Positions 59,985 through 64,000 of a stretch of DNA of 64,000 bases are shown piece after piece. Numbering within the stretch: position 1 is the stretch's first letter; each line of letters opens with the position of its first letter. The notes under the pieces were generated by a model that did no database searches, was not told the origin of the DNA, and saw nothing but the letters and a program-made list of their open reading frames with translations. The position numbers were made by a program, and so were the translations under genes. Location of the stretch: positions 1,922,001 through 1,986,000 of the forward strand of contig NZ_JAAONY010000001.1 of the NCBI RefSeq assembly GCF_011602085.1, given 5' to 3'. This DNA is from Pseudoteredinibacter isoporae. GTDB lineage: Bacteria > Pseudomonadota > Gammaproteobacteria > Pseudomonadales > Cellvibrionaceae.

Positions 59985-60930
59985 GTTCGGCAACCGACGC
60001 AGTGCCAAGCAGTATGCGGGCCTGGTTGCCAAAGGGATGGCGATGGGAGCGGCCGATGTGGTTCCCGGTGTTTCCGGTGGTACCGTGGCTTTTATCAGTG
60101 GGATTTACACCGAGTTAATTGATTCCCTGCGTTCCATCAAACCCGGTTTGGTGATGACGTTATTTCGCCAGGGGCCTCTGGCGGTCTGGCGGGAAGTGAA
60201 TGGCCCGTTCCTGGCCGCTGTATTCGGCGGTATCTTTCTTAGTGTCTTTTCCCTGGCGAAGCTGATCAGTGCGGCATTGACCCAATATCCAATCTTTATT
60301 TGGTCGTTTTTCTTTGGTTTGATTCTCGCGTCGGCGATTTTACTGTGGCGGCAGATATCCGAGCACAGTCTGGCGACAATGACTGCGCTTGTCTTAGGCG
60401 CTATCGCGGCTTATTCGGTGTCAAAACTGGGGGTGAATGAGCTGGAAGTTTCACCGCTGGTATTATTTGGCGGCGGGGCACTGGCCATCTGCGCGATGAT
60501 ACTGCCGGGTATTTCCGGTGGTTTTATTTTGCTGATGCTGGGTCTGTATCAGCCGGTGATTGATGCCATCAAGAACTTTGAAATTCTCAATCTCCTCTAT
60601 GTTGCCGCTGGAGCTGGAATAGGCCTTGTCGCCTTTTCCCACGTATTGTCATTTCTGTTACATCGTTTTCGGGCGCTTACTATGGCCAGCCTGACCGGTT
60701 TCCTGTTCGGATCATTAAACTTAATCTGGCCCTGGAAGCACGTCATCAGCTCGCGAATCAACAGCAAAGGGATTGAGGTGCCACTGCTTCAGGAGAATGT
60801 GTTGCCGAGTCAATTTGAAACGCTGACAGGCATGTCATCACATTCCTTATTGGCGAGTTGTTTTTGCGCCGCTGGCTTGCTCTTAGTGATACTTTTGGAG
60901 AAATGGGGGCAGAAAGAGCAAAATTCCTGA
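59977..60930 (+). CDS. popT: DUF368-family polyprenyl-phosphate transporter
   Basis: The 317-residue membrane protein has the DUF368 signature [19 protein letters not shown] and its repeat [20 protein letters not shown], with about eight hydrophobic helices. DUF368 (PopT) proteins were reported to return undecaprenyl phosphate from the periplasmic to the cytoplasmic face. The start overlaps pcm by eight bases, so the two are translationally coupled. Placement between pcm and nlpD is not the E. coli arrangement. Confidence 0.85.
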   Translation: MPEFGNRRSAKQYAGLVAKGMAMGAADVVPGVSGGTVAFISGIYTELIDSLRSIKPGLVMTLFRQGPLAVWREVNGPFLAAVFGGIFLSVFSLAKLISAALTQYPIFIWSFFFGLILASAILLWRQISEHSLATMTALVLGAIAAYSVSKLGVNELEVSPLVLFGGGALAICAMILPGISGGFILLMLGLYQPVIDAIKNFEILNLLYVAAGAGIGLVAFSHVLSFLLHRFRALTMASLTGFLFGSLNLIWPWKHVISSRINSKGIEVPLLQENVLPSQFETLTGMSSHSLLASCFCAAGLLLVILLEKWGQKEQNS

Positions 60931-61129
60931 TCGAGAAAACGATCACCAAAAACGTTGTATCTCGGAAAAACGACTTTAGTTCCTGAATTTAACGACTTTT
61001 ACTAGGGTGTTTTTAGATTGTTTTGTTATTGATTCATCTGTTTAATCACAGAAAATCATAATAATTTGCTAGAGTTCTGATAGTTGCAGTGACTTAAATC
61101 ACAACTTTAGTATGAACTGGGGGAGAGCC

Positions 61130-61966
61130 ATGAAGTTAGGGCTGTTCAATATATTGATCACTCTGCTTTTGCTTGCCTGCTCAACAGGCGGGCATATTGC
61201 CCCTATTCAAGAAAGAAAACAACCACCCAGTCAAAAAATTGCCCATCATGTGGTCAGCAAGGGAGAAACCCTTTATGCGATCGCCTGGCGCTACGGACTG
61301 GACGTCAAAACCATAGCTCAACGCAACGGTTTATCAAGCCCTTACACCATTTTCCCCGGTCAAAAGCTATCACTTTGGACAAGTAAACCGCGCTCCAAGC
61401 CGCCTCGCAAGGTCGCGAAATCAAATAAGAGTTCCCCAAAAACTGTTCCAAAATCCAGCAGCAGTAAACCTAAAAAACCGAAGGTGAAAACTAAAGCGGC
61501 GCCCAAGGTTGCTTCAGGCGCCACGAGTAAGCCGCGTTCAAAAACAAAAACACGAGCTCCGTCCAACAAGAAAAGCAAGACTCAGAAGCAAGCGGGGATT
61601 TCCTGGCGCTGGCCAGCTAAGGGGCGCTTACTCGCGCGCTTCAGCGGGCCAAACGGGCTAAACAAGGGTATTGATATTGCCGGGAATTTGGGAGAGCCTG
61701 TTGTCTCTGCCGCCGCTGGACGCGTAGTTTACGCGGGCAATGGATTGCGGGGTTATGGCTTGTTATTGATCATCAAACACAATGAACAATACCTTAGTGC
61801 CTACGCCCACAATAATAAATTGCGAGTGAAGGAAGGCGATATTGTTAAAGGCGGGCAGAGAATTGCCGACATAGGATCAAGTGGTGCTAATCGAATGAAG
61901 TTGCACTTCGAGATTCGAAAAAACGGCAAATCGGTCAACCCTTTAAGTTACTTACCAAAACGCTAA
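61130..61966 (+). CDS. nlpD: Amidase activator lipoprotein NlpD (LysM and M23 domains)
   Basis: From ATG 61130, which has a well-placed GGGGAG, the protein has 278 residues. A lipoprotein signal ends in LLAC, a LysM domain covers about 37-86 (HHVVSKGETLYAIAWRYGLD), a Lys/Ser/Pro-rich linker follows, and the C-terminal M23/LytM domain has GVDIA-like NKGIDIAGNLGEPV, YAHNNKLRV and LHFEIRKN. The first metal His of LytM is replaced (NKGID), so the domain is inactive, as expected for NlpD, which activates the AmiC amidase at division. An upstream ATG at 61112 is less likely. rpoS follows. Confidence 0.92.
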   Translation: MKLGLFNILITLLLLACSTGGHIAPIQERKQPPSQKIAHHVVSKGETLYAIAWRYGLDVKTIAQRNGLSSPYTIFPGQKLSLWTSKPRSKPPRKVAKSNKSSPKTVPKSSSSKPKKPKVKTKAAPKVASGATSKPRSKTKTRAPSNKKSKTQKQAGISWRWPAKGRLLARFSGPNGLNKGIDIAGNLGEPVVSAAAGRVVYAGNGLRGYGLLLIIKHNEQYLSAYAHNNKLRVKEGDIVKGGQRIADIGSSGANRMKLHFEIRKNGKSVNPLSYLPKR

Positions 61967-62109
61967 TTGGGTTGATGTGGAGAGTTAAGACCAGCGTTGC
62001 CGAATAAACACCACAGGCACTGCTAGCGGCCCAGGGAGGGCGCATGCGAGTCTTAGGTGTGGAGCCAGATTCCACAAACACTAATTTGAAATAAGGTACA
62101 GGTATCGAC

Positions 62110-63063
62110 ATGGCAGTCCAGAATCAAGAATCACATGTTGGTAAAGCAGAGTCGGATCCTATTGTAAAGTCAGATGGCGGTGAGGCCTTAACCACCCTTC
62201 CACCAGATGAACGCGACAACAAGTCTTTTGATGCTACCCAGTTGTATCTCAATGAGATTGGTTTCTCCCCCCTGCTCAGTGCAGAAGAAGAAGTTTACTT
62301 CTCACGTTTGGCGCTGAAGGGCGATGAGGCAGCGCGTAAGCGCATGATCGAAAGTAATTTACGCTTGGTAGTGAAGATTGCCCGTCGCTACGTAAGCCGT
62401 GGCCTGGCGTTGCTGGATTTGATCGAAGAAGGCAACTTGGGCCTGATTCGAGCGGTTGAAAAGTTTGATCCGGAACGCGGTTTCCGCTTCTCCACTTACG
62501 CGACCTGGTGGATCCGTCAAACCATCGAACGTGCCATTATGAATCAGACGCGAACCATTCGCTTGCCGATTCATGTGGTGAAAGAATTGAATGTCTACTT
62601 GCGTGCAGCACGTGAATTGACACAGAAACTCGACCACGAGCCGAGCCCGGAAGAAATCGCTAAGCTGCTGGACAAACCCGTGGCCGATGTTGAAAAGATG
62701 CTGGGCTTGAACGAACGTGTGACATCCATCGATAACCCGGTGGGGCCGAGTTCCGAGAAAACCCTATCGGAAACCATTCCTGATCAGCACGTTTCCGATC
62801 CTTCCATGTTGTTGCAAAACAGTGATTTGCATCAGAACCTGGATTCCTGGCTGGATGAATTAACCGAGAAGCAGCGAGAGGTGGTTGCGCGTCGCTTTGG
62901 TCTGCGCGGTCATGAGACCAGCACGCTGGAAGAAGTCGGGCGAGAAATTGGTTTGACCCGTGAGCGTGTTCGTCAGATCCAGGTAGAAGCTCTAAAACGC
63001 CTGCGTGGTATTTTGGAGCAGCAGGGTCTGAATTCGGAAGCGTTGTTTGGCTCTCTTGGCTGA
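62110..63063 (+). CDS. rpoS: Stationary-phase sigma factor RpoS
   Basis: RpoS, 317 residues, has region 1.2 ([20 protein letters not shown]), region 2 ([20 protein letters not shown] and [17 protein letters not shown]), region 3 and region 4 ([20 protein letters not shown]). It directs RNA polymerase to stress and stationary-phase promoters. It follows nlpD, which usually contains its main promoter. In its leader a TGTGGA/TCCACA hairpin lies at 62058-62076, which could take part in translational control. An acidic N-terminal region of about 50 residues is normal. Confidence 0.98.
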   Translation: MAVQNQESHVGKAESDPIVKSDGGEALTTLPPDERDNKSFDATQLYLNEIGFSPLLSAEEEVYFSRLALKGDEAARKRMIESNLRLVVKIARRYVSRGLALLDLIEEGNLGLIRAVEKFDPERGFRFSTYATWWIRQTIERAIMNQTRTIRLPIHVVKELNVYLRAARELTQKLDHEPSPEEIAKLLDKPVADVEKMLGLNERVTSIDNPVGPSSEKTLSETIPDQHVSDPSMLLQNSDLHQNLDSWLDELTEKQREVVARRFGLRGHETSTLEEVGREIGLTRERVRQIQVEALKRLRGILEQQGLNSEALFGSLG

Positions 63064-63088
63064 ACCGTTACACGAAAGCTCCTGGGTT

Positions 63089-63116
63089 AAAAAGCCGCTT
63101 TTATAGCGGCTTTTTT
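63089..63116 (+). terminator. Intrinsic terminator of rpoS
   Basis: AAAAAGCCGCT pairs with AGCGGCTTTTT over a TTTAT loop and is followed by a T-run, 25 bases after the stop. Confidence 0.95.
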
Positions 63117-63162
63117 ATGGGCATTAATTAAGTGAAGAGCAGGGGTGGGCGGATTTGAATCA

Positions 63163-63194
63163 CCAGGTTTCCAGGTTTCCAGGTTTCTAGGTTC
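63163..63194. repeat. Short tandem repeat CCAGGTTT between rpoS and the phosphatase gene
   Basis: Three exact CCAGGTTT units (63163-63186) are followed by one degenerate CTAGGTTC unit. It lies in intergenic DNA, downstream of both convergent genes. Confidence 0.85.
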
Positions 63195-63228
63195 CTGGCT
63201 TGGGATGGAAACTCCGCAGGCTGGTGAG

Positions 63229-63768
63229 TTACAGCACGAGGCTTTCGTCTTCAGCACCGGGGCTTATCAAGCGAATGGATTTGCCCTCGGTTTCAAATTC
63301 CCAGATGGAACAATAATCGGGTCGGCATTGCATAACGTGATCGTCTTTACGGGCGGCCGCGACCACCGCATTAATCACCACAAAATGACAGAAAATAATA
63401 CCGTCTGATTGTTGGTAGAGTGCATCCAGAATGCCCCCTCTCCAGGCGTTTACCTGAGCTTCCTGCTCTGACCAGTTCTGCTTGAAAATCTGCCTCAACC
63501 AGCCGCCACGGTCCGCCAGACTGCGGTCGCCAGACGGAATCTCCGTGAAGCGAGAATCGATATCTATTTGAGTACCGGGCATGGCAATGCGGGCGGTTTC
63601 GCTGGCGCGTGCCTTGGGGCTGCTGAGGACAGAAAAGTTCGTATAGGGTGACAGAGCAGTCTGGATACTGGCCGCCTGATTCTGCCCGAGTTCACTCAGG
63701 CCCGGGTCGGTTTCTTCTCCCCAGTTGGCAGCGGCTTGTCCATGGCGAACTAATAAAATCTTACTCAT
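63229..63768 (-). CDS. Histidine-phosphatase-family protein
   Basis: From ATG 63768 the protein has 179 residues and begins SKILLVRHGQAAANWGEE with the catalytic RHG. A second His should come from IIFCHFVVINAVV near residue 142. The family includes SixA-type protein phosphatases and phosphoglycerate-mutase-like sugar-phosphate phosphatases; the substrate is not clear. An ATG two codons earlier is possible. Both starts abut the T-run of the fdxA terminator and lack a ribosome site. Confidence 0.85.
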   Translation of the reverse strand: MSKILLVRHGQAAANWGEETDPGLSELGQNQAASIQTALSPYTNFSVLSSPKARASETARIAMPGTQIDIDSRFTEIPSGDRSLADRGGWLRQIFKQNWSEQEAQVNAWRGGILDALYQQSDGIIFCHFVVINAVVAAARKDDHVMQCRPDYCSIWEFETEGKSIRLISPGAEDESLVL

Positions 63769-63774
63769 AGGCAT

Positions 63775-63812
63775 AAAAAAAGGGCCGGAACCGCTGGGGT
63801 TCTGGCCCTTTT
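63775..63812 (-). terminator. Intrinsic terminator of fdxA
   Basis: On the minus strand GGGCCAGAACC pairs with GGTTCCGGCCC (one G-T pair) over a five-base loop, followed by seven T. It directly precedes the start codon of the histidine-phosphatase gene. Confidence 0.85.
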
Positions 63813-63822
63813 ATAGAATCTC

Positions 63823-64000
63823 TTAACGTTCGAGATACTGCAGTTTGTTTTCTACGCCGTCCCACTCTTCGGCATCGGCTGGGGCGTCTTTCTTCTCGGT
63901 AATGTTGGGCCAGACCTCGGCCAACTCCGCGTTCAGCTCAACGTATACCTCTTGCCCCTCGGGTACTTCATCTTCCGAGAAGATGGCGTCTACAGGACAT
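63823..64000 (-). CDS. fdxA: Seven-iron ferredoxin FdxA, C-terminal part
   Basis: The last 58 codons of a gene that continues past the right edge. The peptide starts [20 protein letters not shown], with the Cys-Pro of the second cluster motif, and ends NKLQYLER, both typical of FdxA. FdxA carries a 3Fe-4S and a 4Fe-4S cluster. Its position between rpoS and (expected) mutS agrees with Pseudomonas gene order. Confidence 0.93.
   Translation of the reverse strand, partial: CPVDAIFSEDEVPEGQEVYVELNAELAEVWPNITEKKDAPADAEEWDGVENKLQYLER

Overview
The window is a piece of a gammaproteobacterial chromosome, most like the marine groups around Pseudomonadales, Cellvibrionales and Oceanospirillales. This rests on recognisable gene orders: gatC-gatA-gatB, mreB-mreC-mreD-maf-rng-yhdP, an FNR/Anr regulator beside a hemN-type gene and uspE, a Pseudomonas-like bauA/bauC/bauR set, and pyrG-kdsA-eno-ftsB-ispD-ispF-truD-pcm-nlpD-rpoS-fdxA. 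No rRNA, tRNA, insertion sequence, prophage or CRISPR array was seen. I cannot name the genus.

Layout. 1-2.3 kb: the 5' end of selO and a chalcone-isomerase-like/TonB fusion, then a gap. 2.3-4.2 kb: a D-2-hydroxyacid dehydrogenase and a GNAT protein. 4.3-8.8 kb (minus): gatCAB, a PA4642-family gene and cysZ. 9.4-19.2 kb: cell-shape genes mreBCD with maf, rng, yhdP and a nitrilase-family gene. 19.3-24.3 kb: an oxygen-response block of lipoprotein msrB, ompW, fnr/anr, a HemN-like gene without radical-SAM cysteines, and uspE. Three FNR-type boxes lie in its promoters. 24.4-30.1 kb: a dipeptidase and an accessory string of small plus-strand genes, partly AT-rich. 30.2-34.1 kb: beta-alanine catabolism. 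34.2-41.5 kb: transglutaminase-like protein, a Cpx-like two-component system, flavodoxin, a possible tiny gene, a MATE pump, a GNAT-like protein and a TPR membrane protein. 41.7-46.3 kb: a CoA-thioester module (RidA, acyl-CoA dehydrogenase, enoyl-CoA hydratase, SDR, two MaoC proteins). 46.6-50.9 kb: an HDOD protein, a secreted Lys-rich protein, greB and an S9 peptidase. 51.1-64 kb: tilS and the long housekeeping run to rpoS, then a histidine phosphatase and the 3' part of fdxA.

Main points of interest. The strongest is the HemN-like pseudoenzyme at 21835-23130. It keeps the overall HemN alignment but has lost the CX3CX2C cluster motif and the GGGTP motif, and it still has a well-formed FNR-type promoter. 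Others are the chalcone-isomerase-like/TonB fusion, the exported MsrB with half of the usual zinc cysteines, the four-cysteine secreted protein with a Lys/Ser/Ala tail, a lipoyl-like domain without its lysine, intrinsic terminators that abut start codons (selO and the histidine phosphatase), and mreC without a convincing canonical start. All functional statements come from reading motifs by eye; no database search was run.
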